Below are positions 9,942 through 19,313 of a stretch of DNA of 64,000 bases, piece by piece. This DNA is from Leptospira montravelensis (GTDB lineage: Bacteria > Spirochaetota > Leptospiria > Leptospirales > Leptospiraceae). The stretch spans positions 87,501 through 151,500 of the forward strand of contig NZ_RQFO01000016.1 of NCBI RefSeq assembly GCF_004770045.1, given 5' to 3'. Within the stretch, counting starts at the first letter, position 1. Each line of letters starts with the position of its first letter. The notes under the pieces were generated by a model. It did no database searches, had not been told where the DNA came from, and saw only the letters and a program-made list of their open reading frames with translations. A program made the translations under genes and the position numbers.

Positions 9942-12125
9942 ATGGATTCTCAATGGAAACGTTTCTGGGAAACCGGCCTATTCCCTTCACTGGAGTTTAG
10001 TCTTAGCCTTTCAATCGGTTATGTACTATCTTTATTTTTTTATGTAGCCGGATCTGAACTAGCACTTATCGATCGCACTGATACTGCGTATCCCATATTA
10101 CAAATCCTACTAGTTATTTCCTTTTCGGTTGGATTCATTTACAGAAAATACAAACAGATGTTACCTGCTGGTTTGGCAATCGCACTGTTAGTTGCAGCGG
10201 TCATTCAGATTTTTTGGTTTTTTAGAGCCAATTCAGCAGAGTTTCTGATCGATTATATTTTTTCGTTTGAATTTGTTTTACTCAGCGGAATTTTATCAGC
10301 ATTCTCCGTCGGTATTTATGGCGGTTCCTTACGTGATTTCCGTTTTTTAAGTTTTGCGCTTGGTGTAACCACTTTTACATTCTATTCATTGTTCGAACCA
10401 AACCAAAACTATTCCATGAAAGTTTTACTAGGTGTACTCTACATTTTTTTATCATTCTATTTTATAAGTAATTTTGTACAACGGAGTCCCTATTCAAGTA
10501 AATTCTACAAGATCCGTTCCAAAATCGGCAAACACCCGCTATTTGCACCATTCTATAGGTCAGCACTTTCGTTACTTATCTCTTACTGTATTCTACATAT
10601 TTATTTTCAACCTGGACCAAAAATTCCACTGATCCTCTCGATTTCTTTTTCGGTGATATTCGGAAGGGTTTTGTCTTTACTTGGTGGTCTAAAAAAAGAA
10701 ACAAAAGCAGTATTCTTGATTGGAAGAGTTGCTTTACTTTTTGCTTTTTTCTTTTTTATTTACCAAACTTATTGGAGTTCCTTTTTCATTGCACTTTGTA
10801 TTATTACCGGTTCCATAGTTGGATTTTTCAAACCTAACAAAACCGCATACAAAGAATATCTTATCATAGGAATGGAAACGAGTATCTATCTTGGCCTTTC
10901 GTTTTTATTATACTTTTGGAATTTACCAACTGGATTTAGAACTATATTAACTTTGATTTTTGTACCCGTTTTGATGTATCCTTACTTGATGCAAAAACAC
11001 ATCATTCGGACTCCAAGATTATTGATGTTGGTTATTGCAACTCTTATTGTGTTAATTTTCTTTTCTCCACCAACGATACGCACAAATTCTCCTTTTTCCA
11101 AAAAAGAAATCTTTGATCCTATTCCTTTTGCAACAACGAACATTGCGTTTAACGAAGAAGAATTTATATTTTATAAATCCGTTTTACCGTTTAAATCAAA
11201 CCCCTTTCTACCGAAACGTTCAGAAATCAAAGGAAAAACAGTAGTTTTAGGGCTTAGCTCCAACCAATCGCAAATCATTTCTTATATAGAAAGGCTGAGC
11301 CAAGAACAACATCCATTTTTAATTCTTACAACTCGAAATAAATCCAATCAGTTTCACCATATCAATGCTTTATCTCTTTTAAACAGAAAGTCTTATTGGA
11401 ATTTTGATATTTATTATCCCAGTTATATGGAATCCAAAATTGGATTTGCCTCAACTCTTCCAAACGACTGGAAACTAAAATATTTTAATGAAAAATTAGA
11501 TAATGCGTCTGCACAGGAAGTCGTTATAGCTTTGGATTCGGTATTAAAATATTCTTCTGGAGATTTAAGAAAAGATGCGCTTGAGATCAAACATCTTTAC
11601 TACGAATCTTTCGCAGAATACGCAAGATTCTACCACAACATCAAACAAAACAAACTGGCGTTAGATGCCATTACAATTGCAAGAAAATTTGAACCACCAA
11701 AACCAGATTTATTACGAATAGCGTTTAATAGCTTAAAATTTACTACTCCTGAGGCAGAATACATTCCAATCCTTGAAGACCTAAGTTCTGACCCTGAATT
11801 TCAAGAATTTGCATGGAACTCATTAATTCCAATGTTTGAATCTTTGGGGGATTGGAACCATGCTCTTGTAACTATGAGTTCACTAGAAAAGTTTTATAGA
11901 TCTAGAAACCAAATCGAACAAGCCAATGAATTAGAATTAGCGCGCGTTCGACTATTCATAAACCAAGAAAACTGGAAAGAAGTGGAACCACTAATCTCGC
12001 ATAGAATTCGAGAAAATCCTGATTCAGTAATTTGGGAGAGATTAAAAAACGAAGTTATAGAAAAAAAAGATTCACTTCGTAGGTTGAGCATTCGACCTGA
12101 TGTGAGAGAGGCAAGAATTCAATGA
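9942..12125 (+). CDS. Large multi-helix membrane protein with a TPR-like C-terminal domain
   Basis: About 727 residues from the ATG at 9942 (a GTG at 9909 is in frame but lacks a ribosome-binding site). The first 380 or so residues form about 12 hydrophobic helices. A soluble domain follows: a mixed alpha/beta part, then from about residue 570 helix pairs of TPR type (ARFYHNIKQNKLALDAITIA). I recognise no family. Its stop overlaps the start of the motA-like gene by 4 bases (ATGA), so the two proteins are made together. A link to motility is possible but rests on this coupling alone. Confidence 0.7.
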   Translation: MDSQWKRFWETGLFPSLEFSLSLSIGYVLSLFFYVAGSELALIDRTDTAYPILQILLVISFSVGFIYRKYKQMLPAGLAIALLVAAVIQIFWFFRANSAEFLIDYIFSFEFVLLSGILSAFSVGIYGGSLRDFRFLSFALGVTTFTFYSLFEPNQNYSMKVLLGVLYIFLSFYFISNFVQRSPYSSKFYKIRSKIGKHPLFAPFYRSALSLLISYCILHIYFQPGPKIPLILSISFSVIFGRVLSLLGGLKKETKAVFLIGRVALLFAFFFFIYQTYWSSFFIALCIITGSIVGFFKPNKTAYKEYLIIGMETSIYLGLSFLLYFWNLPTGFRTILTLIFVPVLMYPYLMQKHIIRTPRLLMLVIATLIVLIFFSPPTIRTNSPFSKKEIFDPIPFATTNIAFNEEEFIFYKSVLPFKSNPFLPKRSEIKGKTVVLGLSSNQSQIISYIERLSQEQHPFLILTTRNKSNQFHHINALSLLNRKSYWNFDIYYPSYMESKIGFASTLPNDWKLKYFNEKLDNASAQEVVIALDSVLKYSSGDLRKDALEIKHLYYESFAEYARFYHNIKQNKLALDAITIARKFEPPKPDLLRIAFNSLKFTTPEAEYIPILEDLSSDPEFQEFAWNSLIPMFESLGDWNHALVTMSSLEKFYRSRNQIEQANELELARVRLFINQENWKEVEPLISHRIRENPDSVIWERLKNEVIEKKDSLRRLSIRPDVREARIQ

Positions 12126-12862
12126 TCCATTCAACACTACTCGGAATCCTAGCAGCCGTATTATCGGTGTTCGTTGCAATTTTAATCGAAGGTGCATCGC
12201 TAAGGTCTTTTTTTCATCTTCCTGCAATGCTACTGATCGTCGGCGGAACGTTAGGTGCCACTTTTGCATCTTATTCCATTTCCCAAGTTACGAAAGCAGT
12301 AAGAGACACACGTTTTGCTCTTACAAGAAAAAAAGAAAGGGATTTAAAGTTAATATTTTTTCGATTTTGGGAAAAAGCTAGAAAAGATGGATTATTATCT
12401 TTAGAAGATGAAGCGAAAAAATTAGAAAACCCATTTTTACAAAAAGGGATTCAGTTGATTGTGGATGGATCCGATCCAAGAACAATTGAAGAAATTTTAT
12501 GGGAAGCGCACGAAGAAGAAGAAAAGAACGATTTAAAATCAGCGAAAGTTTTTGAAACCGCTGCAGGTTTTTCGCCTACAGTCGGTATCATTGGAACCGT
12601 TTTAGGTCTAGTTACAGTTCTTGAAAATTTAGATGGAGGAACTAAAGTTCTGGGGCAAGGAATTGCGACAGCCTTCATTGCTACGTTTTACGGTATTTCT
12701 TTTGCAAACTTGATTCTACTCCCTATTTCAAACCAACTCAAAGTTGTCGCCAAACGAGAAAGTAACGAAAGGCAGGCTATTATGCGTGGCATTTTGTCTT
12801 TGCAGTCTGGTGAAAATCGAAGAATCCTTGCAGAACGAATTGATCCATTTGTGAAATATTAA
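12122..12862 (+). CDS. motA: MotA-type flagellar stator subunit
   Basis: 246 residues with four membrane helices in the MotA layout: two near the N-terminus (about 1-22 and 32-52), a roughly 85-residue cytoplasmic loop, and two near the C-terminus. The conserved proline segments FSPTVGIIGTVLGL and NLILLPIS are present, as is the charged loop around NPFLQKGIQLIVDG that interacts with the rotor. MotA conducts ions with MotB to drive periplasmic flagella. No motB follows; the next gene is on the other strand. It is coupled to the large membrane protein upstream. ExbB-type proteins are the main alternative, but the loop favours MotA. Confidence 0.88.
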   Translation: MIHSTLLGILAAVLSVFVAILIEGASLRSFFHLPAMLLIVGGTLGATFASYSISQVTKAVRDTRFALTRKKERDLKLIFFRFWEKARKDGLLSLEDEAKKLENPFLQKGIQLIVDGSDPRTIEEILWEAHEEEEKNDLKSAKVFETAAGFSPTVGIIGTVLGLVTVLENLDGGTKVLGQGIATAFIATFYGISFANLILLPISNQLKVVAKRESNERQAIMRGILSLQSGENRRILAERIDPFVKY

Positions 12863-12864
12863 AA

Positions 12865-13854
12865 TCAACGATTTGGTTCTGGTTGGATGCAGAACAATTG
12901 ATGAACTTTTTCATCTCGAAAATCTGCAGGAATCGATTCCCTCGTACGATTGGTACATAGAAAACCACGTTCGGTCCACTCGTCATCTGCAACTTCCATT
13001 TTGAATTTCCGAAAGTTCGTTGAGAACCAAATCTCGCCATTATCTGAAAGAAATTTTGTTAAAAGTAATAAAAGAAGATTTCTATGTTTTGTTTGTACAT
13101 CCCATTCCTCTCGCATTTTCTTACTGTTGGAAAAGGTAGGTGGATCCAAAAATATTAAATCATAACGTTCTCTATTTGGATTTTTTGTTTCTTCTTCGAT
13201 CCATTGTAAAATATCTGCGTTTATAATTTGGTGATTTGAAGATTTGAAACCGTTGTGTTCCAAGTTTTTCAATGCCCAATCGCAGTAAGTTTTTGATAGG
13301 TCGACACTTTTAGTTTTTTTGGCACCACCTGACGCAGCATAAACGGAAAATGCACCTGTGTATGAAAATAAGTTCAAAACAGATTTACCCTTGGATGCGT
13401 TTTTTAACCAATCTCTAGTAATACGATGATCCAAAAAAAGACCAGTATCCAAATAATCAGATAGATTAACACGAAATTCTAAGTTTGATTCTTTTACCCA
13501 TTCAAAATTTCCTTCAATGGATAATTTATCATATTGATCTGAACCTTTTTGCTTTTTCCTTCGTTTTAAATACAATTTGTCTTCTGTGATTTGAAATACA
13601 TCTTTCACAATCGTTGCGATTCGATCAAAACGTTCATCATGACCTTCCTCTGCTTGGAAGCGCGTCGAACTTTTATCGTATAACACGAATCCATTTGGAT
13701 ACCGATCTAAAATACAAGAAATTTGCGGTATGTCTTCTGAATAAACACGATAACAAGTAATCGATTCTCTTTTCGCCCATTTTTCGCGTTCTTTCTTTAG
13801 CTTGCGAAGGCGATTTTCAAACATGGTGAGGGCACCAAATCCCCGTTCGGTCAT
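12865..13854 (-). CDS. 23S rRNA methyltransferase, RlmK-like
   Basis: 329 residues, close to the C-terminal (RlmK) half of gamma-proteobacterial RlmKL, which makes m7G2069 in 23S rRNA. Seen are the N-terminal ENRLRKLKKEREKWAKRE block, the QKGSDQYDKL and DYLDTGLFLDHR segments, the SAM-binding motif VLNLFSYTGAFSVYAA, and the catalytic-region motif LIFLDPPTFSNSKKM. The THUMP/RlmL half is absent, so this is a stand-alone enzyme. The ATG at 13854 has an AGGA six bases upstream. It converges on motA with only 2 bases between the stops. Confidence 0.85.
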   Translation of the reverse strand: MTERGFGALTMFENRLRKLKKEREKWAKRESITCYRVYSEDIPQISCILDRYPNGFVLYDKSSTRFQAEEGHDERFDRIATIVKDVFQITEDKLYLKRRKKQKGSDQYDKLSIEGNFEWVKESNLEFRVNLSDYLDTGLFLDHRITRDWLKNASKGKSVLNLFSYTGAFSVYAASGGAKKTKSVDLSKTYCDWALKNLEHNGFKSSNHQIINADILQWIEEETKNPNRERYDLIFLDPPTFSNSKKMREEWDVQTKHRNLLLLLLTKFLSDNGEIWFSTNFRKFKMEVADDEWTERGFLCTNRTRESIPADFRDEKVHQLFCIQPEPNR

Positions 13855-13891
13855 ACAATTCCTTTTTTTAGGGGAGGTTGGGATTTTTAGG

Positions 13892-13944
13892 TAGATGTCC
13901 CCGCCCTATCTGGACTGGGTGGGGTTATCCACCCGCCACCCAAT
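13892..13944 (-). repeat. Interspersed GC-rich palindromic repeat, copy B
   Basis: Minus-strand reading: ATTGGGTGGCGGGTGG, a short loop, CCCCACCCAGT, then AGGGCGGGGACA. The outer arms ATTGGGTGG / CCACCCAGT pair with one G-T wobble. Same element as at 1395-1450 and 50815-50864. It occupies the gap between two divergent genes. Confidence 0.75.
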
Positions 13945-13946
13945 AC

Positions 13947-13965
13947 GCTCCGTTTACCACGGAGC
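13947..13965. other. Perfect hairpin next to the repeat
   Basis: GCTCCGT-TTACC-ACGGAGC, a 7-bp perfect stem with a 5-base loop, 3 bases from repeat copy B. There is no U-run on either strand, so a terminator is not clear. It may be part of a larger folded element with the repeat. Confidence 0.5.
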
Positions 13966-14065
13966 TGTAAAAAAGTCCTGCATAAATCAGAATCCAAAAG
14001 ATTTTTTTATGATCAGTTCATGTTTTTGATTGGAGAAGATTGATTCATAGAAAAGACTGTCGGCT

Positions 14066-14479
14066 ATGTCGTCAAAAGATACCACCTTCATTTATTGTGA
14101 TGGTAGTTCCCGTGGGAATCCTGGCCCCGCTGCCATAGGTGTTTCGTTTCAAGATAATGATGGTATCGAATTTTTTTTCCTATCGGAAAAAATTGGGAAC
14201 GCAACGAATAATGTAGCTGAATGGCAAGCGTTGTATCGAGGAATGGAAGAAGCCATAAAACAAAATTTACAAAAAATTAAGTTTCGATTGGATTCTGAAC
14301 TCGTCGTCAAACAGATGATAGGTGAGTATAAAGTTAAAAACAAAGACCTACTTGTTTTTAAGAATAAATGCGATTCTCTAAGAGTATCAATTCCAAATTT
14401 TGAAATTCAATATATTCCTCGTGAACAAAACACTAGGGCAGACCAGTTAGCAAATTTGGCACAGGATAGCAAGACTTGA
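14066..14479 (+). CDS. Ribonuclease HI family protein
   Basis: 137 residues. RNase H fold with the four metal-binding carboxylates in place: Asp12 (CDGSSRGNPGPA), Glu52 (NVAEWQAL), Asp76 (RLDSELVV) and Asp126 (REQNTRADQLAN). It cleaves RNA in RNA-DNA hybrids. Short versions without the basic handle, like this one, are widespread in bacteria and archaea. The downstream lipoprotein gene overlaps its stop by 4 bases (TTGA). Confidence 0.92.
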   Translation: MSSKDTTFIYCDGSSRGNPGPAAIGVSFQDNDGIEFFFLSEKIGNATNNVAEWQALYRGMEEAIKQNLQKIKFRLDSELVVKQMIGEYKVKNKDLLVFKNKCDSLRVSIPNFEIQYIPREQNTRADQLANLAQDSKT

Positions 14480-14838
14480 TTTTTCGGATATACATGACTC
14501 TTTTGGTTATTTCGGTAGCCACCTGCTTAACCCAATGTAAAAAATCTACCACTCGCCAATTAGATGAATTATTGGAAACAGGCACCTCTTTCAAAACTGC
14601 GACATTTTGCGAAAAAAATAAGAGCCTTCTTACTGATCGTAAGGAGGATTGTGATCGAGTGACAAACTCCGCCAAAGAAGAAATCGATTCAATCCTCAAT
14701 CGAAAACTGGATTTGGGTATTGCTCCTGTCATTGTGGAAAAAACGAAGGGAATGGAAATTGAAGAGTTTTTACAGGTCCATACTCGTATGGGAATCCGGT
14801 ATTGGGAAATCTGGAAATCAAACGTGATTTTAGAATAG
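14476..14838 (+). CDS. Small putative lipoprotein
   Basis: 120 residues from a TTG coupled to the RNase H stop; an ATG at 14494 is the other option but would remove the only basic residue ahead of the hydrophobic stretch. The signal ends in a lipobox-like ATCLTQC, followed by KKS, so lipid attachment at the second Cys is plausible. Two further cysteines (TFCEKN, EDCDRV) could form a disulfide. Family not recognised. Confidence 0.6.
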   Translation: MIFRIYMTLLVISVATCLTQCKKSTTRQLDELLETGTSFKTATFCEKNKSLLTDRKEDCDRVTNSAKEEIDSILNRKLDLGIAPVIVEKTKGMEIEEFLQVHTRMGIRYWEIWKSNVILE

Positions 14839-14870
14839 ACAATCTTCCCCCATCACAGGATAAACAAATC

Positions 14871-15293
14871 ATGGCAGGAGATCCCTCTCAAATACTTAAA
14901 AAAATCGGACTCAAGGTTACGAAAAATCGTGAACAAGTTTTGTCCATTCTACAAGGATCACCAAGGCCACTCAATCACCAGGAAATTATGGAAAAACTTC
15001 CGAAAGAAGAATCCTGGGATCGTGTGACCATCTACAGAGCTTTATCCGATTTGGAAGAAAAAAACCTCCTAAATTCATTACATTCAACTGATCGGGTCAC
15101 CTATTTTGAGTTAAAGTCAGATGGGAATCATGTAGTTTCAGCGGCGCATGGACATTTGATTTGTAATGTCTGTGGTAAAATTGAATGTATCGATGATCCT
15201 TGGAACGGAATTCCATCCGCCAAACACTTGAAAGGTTTTTCTACTGAATCAGTTGAGATCGTTTTTAGAGGCAAATGTAGAAATTGCCAATAG
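14871..15293 (+). CDS. Fur-family metal/peroxide-responsive repressor
   Basis: About 140 residues from the ATG at 14871; an upstream in-frame start at 14802 would overlap the previous gene by 37 bases. The N-terminal winged-helix part reads LKVTKNREQVLSIL..., with the recognition region DRVTIYRALSDLEE. The dimer domain has HGHLICNVCGK and a closing CRNC, the two CxxC pairs of the structural zinc site. Whether it senses iron, zinc, manganese or peroxide cannot be decided here. Its last 10 bases overlap the next gene. Leptospira carries several Fur-like regulators. Confidence 0.9.
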   Translation: MAGDPSQILKKIGLKVTKNREQVLSILQGSPRPLNHQEIMEKLPKEESWDRVTIYRALSDLEEKNLLNSLHSTDRVTYFELKSDGNHVVSAAHGHLICNVCGKIECIDDPWNGIPSAKHLKGFSTESVEIVFRGKCRNCQ

Positions 15294-16573
15294 ACTTACG
15301 TTCCCATATCCCCTCAAAATTTTTAAATCACCTATATCAAATTGTTTCTGCTCTGAAAGGAGCAGGATACGAGTGTTACCTAGTTGGTGGATCAGTACGT
15401 GATTTAGTTATGGGAAAAACTCCCAAAGAATACGACCTGACAACTAACGCAGAACCGAAACATGTGAAACGATTATTTAGAACAGTCATCGATACCGGAA
15501 TAGAACATGGCACAGTAACGGTTGTTTTGGATAAAATTAATTACGAAGTCACGACCTATCGGATTGACAAAGATTATACTGATGGCAGAAGGCCAGATCA
15601 TGTAGAATTCGGTACCACATTGTCAGAAGATTTAAAACGTAGAGATTTTACAATGAATGCTTTAGCTTACGATTTATCGACGAACCTTCTTGTAGATGAA
15701 CATTTTGGACAAAGAGATATTAAAGAAAGGACAATTCGTACCATTGGAAATCCAATTCAACGTTTTTCAGAAGATGGATTGCGCCCTATTCGAGCATTAA
15801 GATTCGCAAGCACTTTAGATTTTGTCATCGAACCAGAAACAAAAAATGCGATTCAAAAAACAAAACACATTACAAAAAAAATATCATTAGAGAGGTTCCA
15901 GGATGAAATACTCAAATCATTTTTAGGTCCTTATCCTTCTCGCATGATACAACTATTAGCCGATGAAAACATTTTTCAGATTTTCATCCCCTTTTTACAA
16001 ACTCCACTTTTTGTTAAAAATCACATATTAGATAAACTAGACAAAACCTCTAAAGATTTAATTGGTTTACAGTTGGCATTGTCATTTTTCGCCATATTAA
16101 ATAATACTACCACGTTAAAGGATTTAGAAACAATCCTTAGGACTTTAAAATTTTCTGGTCAGAATATAAAGGACTGTCTTTTGTTCTTTGAATTTATAAT
16201 CAAGTGGGAAAACACAGAAAGCACAACAAAAGATGACGAGTTTATTCTTAAAAAAGAATACCTTGCACCCGTTAAACGACACTTCCAGTCACGTTTTCCT
16301 ATCACTCCAGAATTCATTTTAAAACTTAAACCAATTTTTGGTGAAACAGTGAATCGTTTTGTCCAAATTTGGGAAGAAGTTCCTCCTCTCCTTCTAACGG
16401 ATATGAAATTGAATGGCAATCACCTGGCTGAAAACTTCCCGGATCTGGCAAAAACCAACTACGGAATGGTGTTGAACCAGCTTTTAGACCTGGTCCAACA
16501 CTCGCCTAAAGAAAATGAATATTCAAGACTATTGCAACACTCTGCTCAATTTATAAGCAACCTGATCAAATAA
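15284..16573 (+). CDS. CCA tRNA nucleotidyltransferase / poly(A) polymerase family
   Basis: 429 residues, starting at a TTG that overlaps the fur-like gene by 10 bases. The class II nucleotidyltransferase head shows GGSVRDLVMGKTPKEYDLTT (LVGGxVRD and the two-Asp DxD-like metal site) and RRDFTMNALAYD, followed by the RNA-binding part RFSEDGLRPIRALRFAS. It adds CCA to tRNA 3' ends or adenylates RNA; the two are hard to separate by sequence. No HD domain is evident. Confidence 0.92.
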   Translation: MPIDLRSHIPSKFLNHLYQIVSALKGAGYECYLVGGSVRDLVMGKTPKEYDLTTNAEPKHVKRLFRTVIDTGIEHGTVTVVLDKINYEVTTYRIDKDYTDGRRPDHVEFGTTLSEDLKRRDFTMNALAYDLSTNLLVDEHFGQRDIKERTIRTIGNPIQRFSEDGLRPIRALRFASTLDFVIEPETKNAIQKTKHITKKISLERFQDEILKSFLGPYPSRMIQLLADENIFQIFIPFLQTPLFVKNHILDKLDKTSKDLIGLQLALSFFAILNNTTTLKDLETILRTLKFSGQNIKDCLLFFEFIIKWENTESTTKDDEFILKKEYLAPVKRHFQSRFPITPEFILKLKPIFGETVNRFVQIWEEVPPLLLTDMKLNGNHLAENFPDLAKTNYGMVLNQLLDLVQHSPKENEYSRLLQHSAQFISNLIK

Positions 16574-16680
16574 TTTCAAAAATCGCTCCAACAATTGAAC
16601 CGAATTGTTCTTTATTTAATCAAAAACTTATTTTTTTTTCCTTAGAACTCATTCAAATACAGTGTTTCTCTTTTTTTCTT

Positions 16681-16733
16681 CCTAGTACCTAGGCCCTTGT
16701 CGCCAACCTGGTACACAACTTGCACAACAAGTT
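16681..16733. promoter_or_regulatory. Two inverted repeats upstream of the porin gene
   Basis: CCTAG-TAC-CTAGG at 16681-16693 and AACTTG-CACAA-CAAGTT at 16717-16733 lie 20-72 bases before the porin start. Both are perfect and of a size bound by dimeric regulators. The second sits just ahead of the ribosome-binding site (AGGAGA) and could act in DNA or in the mRNA leader. No regulator is identified. Confidence 0.4.
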
Positions 16734-16752
16734 CACATAGGAGAAATGGCAA

Positions 16753-18267
16753 ATGAGAAATAAATACACTCTGTTGGCGACGATCGTTGCTACCTTATTT
16801 TCCCAGGCTTCCCTTTTTGCTCAGGATAAAAAGGAAAAGGATAAGTCTTGGTATGAGTTGGTAAATTTTTCCGGATATGTGGACGTATATTATAACTATA
16901 CTACAAATAACCGGCAAGGGGCTACCCAAGATACAGCGGGAACTTTCCACACTTACAACAAGCAGTTTGCTGTGAACTCAGTAAAACTTGCAATGGAGAA
17001 GTTAGCTGAGAAGGACAGCCCGTGGGGATTCCGTATTGATATGCAAAACGGACAAAACAACATGTATCAAGAGCGTCCGTACCAAACGACAAACTCTCTT
17101 CATAATATGCAGTTGTTACAACAAGCTTATGTTTCAGCATACTTCCCAGTATTCAAAGGGTTGACAGTTGACGTAGGTAAGATGGCAACACATATCGGTT
17201 TGGAACTTCTTGACTCAAAGGATAACATCGCTTACACGATTGGATACGTGTTCTTTAACACAATCCCATTTATCCATACCGGTGCGAGAGCAAACTTACA
17301 AATTAATGATAGACTATCGACTGGTCTTTACCTTTACAATAGTGCCCAAGGAACTGGTTATACAGGGAATGGCCAACAATTTGGTTACAATGGATTGACA
17401 CCATATGGTGATGCTGCGGGTGGATCTAGTTTAACTAACACTTCACAACATGCTTATGCTGATGGACCAAATCCTACCAGAGCGATTGGAACTCAAGTAA
17501 AGTATGATGTTGTACCAGATAAATTCCAAGTAGTATGGAACACATTGCAAGCTAATGATAATATCAAAGGCAGACAAAACAATTCTCTATACTATCTTGA
17601 ACAATCTACTGGAACATCGTTTCCTAAACAATCATCGTTCCATGCTGACCACTGGATGATTCAAAACTTAATTTTGATCTTCAAACCAACTGATAAGTTG
17701 ACGACTATCTTTGACTATACTTACGGTGAAAGAACTGGTCAAACAAATACAGCTGCTTACGGATACGAAGCAAGTGGAGTTACCAAAGCTAAGTTAGATA
17801 CTGCGATGCCGGGCCTTGTTCCAGAACTTGATCCAGGATTAGTTACAGCTGGTCTTACAAAGGATACAAACCTAAGCCGCGAAAACAAAATCAAAAGAGT
17901 TTACCAAACTTACCAATTACAAGCTAAGTATCAGTTCACTAACTTCTTTGCACTTGGTTTCCGTTTTGAGTATCTTGATGACAAACGTTACGGTGGATCA
18001 CTTGTAGTAAACCCACCTCTATTTGCGGTAACACCAGCAGACAGATATGACCTTAAATTCCAAGATTCTATTGGAACAAGAGCAGTTAGTAACTATGGAC
18101 AAATCAAAACTCTTACTTTCACACCTACTTTTGATCTAACGGAAAACCTCCAAGTAAAAGTAGACCTAAGAAGAGATTGGGGTCCTGGTCAACAATTCGT
18201 AGACACTTCCGGAAGACCGGCTTCATACCAAAACGGTATCATTGTCGGTATGGTAGCTAAATTCTAA
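16753..18267 (+). CDS. Outer-membrane porin of the BBP2 (OmpL-like) family
   Basis: 504 residues. A clear signal peptide ends after about residue 23 (SLFA). The mature protein begins with FSGYVDVYYNYTTN and alternates short polar/aromatic beta-strands throughout, with a KMATHIGLE strand and the FIHTGARANL segment characteristic of beta-barrel porin-2 proteins. It ends in Phe (GMVAKF), the usual outer-membrane C-terminal residue. It should form a diffusion channel; substrate unknown. A Cys-rich lipoprotein gene follows 7 bases later. Confidence 0.88.
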   Translation: MRNKYTLLATIVATLFSQASLFAQDKKEKDKSWYELVNFSGYVDVYYNYTTNNRQGATQDTAGTFHTYNKQFAVNSVKLAMEKLAEKDSPWGFRIDMQNGQNNMYQERPYQTTNSLHNMQLLQQAYVSAYFPVFKGLTVDVGKMATHIGLELLDSKDNIAYTIGYVFFNTIPFIHTGARANLQINDRLSTGLYLYNSAQGTGYTGNGQQFGYNGLTPYGDAAGGSSLTNTSQHAYADGPNPTRAIGTQVKYDVVPDKFQVVWNTLQANDNIKGRQNNSLYYLEQSTGTSFPKQSSFHADHWMIQNLILIFKPTDKLTTIFDYTYGERTGQTNTAAYGYEASGVTKAKLDTAMPGLVPELDPGLVTAGLTKDTNLSRENKIKRVYQTYQLQAKYQFTNFFALGFRFEYLDDKRYGGSLVVNPPLFAVTPADRYDLKFQDSIGTRAVSNYGQIKTLTFTPTFDLTENLQVKVDLRRDWGPGQQFVDTSGRPASYQNGIIVGMVAKF

Positions 18268-18274
18268 GGAGAAA

Positions 18275-18742
18275 ATGATGAAAATGAACAACAAATCCTT
18301 TAAATCTGGTTTAGTAGGTATCTCTTTGGTTCTCCTTATGACAGCTAACTTAGTTAGCTGCTCTGATTCTGGATCAAAAAAAGAAGATAACCCAACGGCT
18401 CTACTTTACTTGGTAAACAACTCAGTAATTGACTCTGAGGTAAAAGCAAACTGTGTTGCTGCTTATACGGCTGCAAACTCTTGCGTTGGTGGAAAAGAAT
18501 ACTTTAACGCCGGCACAGGTTGCGCCTCAACAAAGTTGGAAGGAAAAACAACTGAACAAATGAAAGCATTAAAAGAATGCGTTCTTTCTAAAGTAAATGA
18601 TCCAATTCAACCATGTAGCTTACCACAGTTTACTTATGGCCTTGCGCAACAAGCCCTTGCTGGTGCTTTTTCCGCTTGTAACAAGTCTTACACTACAGCT
18701 GCTGGAGTAACAGTAGACTTAAAAGACTACTTAGTATACTAG
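18275..18742 (+). CDS. Cysteine-rich lipoprotein cotranscribed with the porin
   Basis: About 155 residues; start at 18275 or the next in-frame ATG at 18278, both served by AAGGAG. The lipoprotein signal ends in LVSC, followed by an acidic/serine linker. The mature part has six further cysteines (NCVAA, NSCVGG, TGCAS, KECVL, QPCSL, SACNK), enough for three disulfides, so it is probably a small compact periplasmic or surface domain. It lies between the porin and a strong terminator, so the two genes make one operon. Family not recognised. Confidence 0.8.
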   Translation: MMKMNNKSFKSGLVGISLVLLMTANLVSCSDSGSKKEDNPTALLYLVNNSVIDSEVKANCVAAYTAANSCVGGKEYFNAGTGCASTKLEGKTTEQMKALKECVLSKVNDPIQPCSLPQFTYGLAQQALAGAFSACNKSYTTAAGVTVDLKDYLVY

Positions 18743-18752
18743 CAAACACTGA

Positions 18753-18785
18753 AGTCAGGAGAGAACATCTCCTGACTAATTTTAT
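18753..18785 (+). terminator. Rho-independent terminator of the porin operon
   Basis: Perfect 10-bp stem AGTCAGGAGA / TCTCCTGACT with a 5-base loop, then AATTTTATCC, eleven bases after the lipoprotein stop. Confidence 0.8.
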
Positions 18786-18866
18786 CCTTCCCAAACAAAT
18801 CAAAACAATACCATTAATGGAATTTCAAAAATGCTAAAGTCAAAAGGGACAGATCAATAACAAATG

Positions 18867-19313
18867 TTATGGCTTACGATAATCGACTTTTTCAACAAAG
18901 GAACGTCGAAATATAACGGTGATTTCTTTATCAGGCAGAGATTCACTGTCATACTTACTAATAGGACGTTTATAAACCCAATATTCTCTATCACCTCCAC
19001 GTTTAATCTCGTCAGGATCACCTATGTATTCTCTAACAAAATTACCATTTTTTCCAGTTAATGTGTTTTTAATATCCTTACGAAGTTTCATCCCAGCTAA
19101 TTGTTCTTCTGTTAGCTGTGCCAATGCTGCTTCACGTTGTTGTTCTTCAGACTGAATCTCTTTTGCTGAGCTAGACATGAATTCACGACATTTAATTTCA
19201 TCTTTGAAAGTCTTCATACAATTTTCAAAAAGGCTTTCTTGGTTTTTAACTTCCAAAGTACGAGCACAGGAAATTGCGGTTAATAAACATACAAGTATCA
19301 GGGATTTTTTCAT
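18867..19313 (-). CDS. Small putative lipoprotein
   Basis: 148 residues. A short signal ends in AISC (Cys16). The mature part has a charged helical segment rich in Glu/Gln (about 45-80, a possible coiled coil) and a C-terminal part with GDPDEIKR and YWVYKR, which resembles small outer-membrane assembly lipoproteins of the SmpA/BamE kind, where a GxPxxv..G...W.Y pattern recurs. That resemblance is weak. The gene stands alone between a convergent operon and a divergent chemoreceptor gene. Confidence 0.7.
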   Translation of the reverse strand: MKKSLILVCLLTAISCARTLEVKNQESLFENCMKTFKDEIKCREFMSSSAKEIQSEEQQREAALAQLTEEQLAGMKLRKDIKNTLTGKNGNFVREYIGDPDEIKRGGDREYWVYKRPISKYDSESLPDKEITVIFRRSFVEKVDYRKP

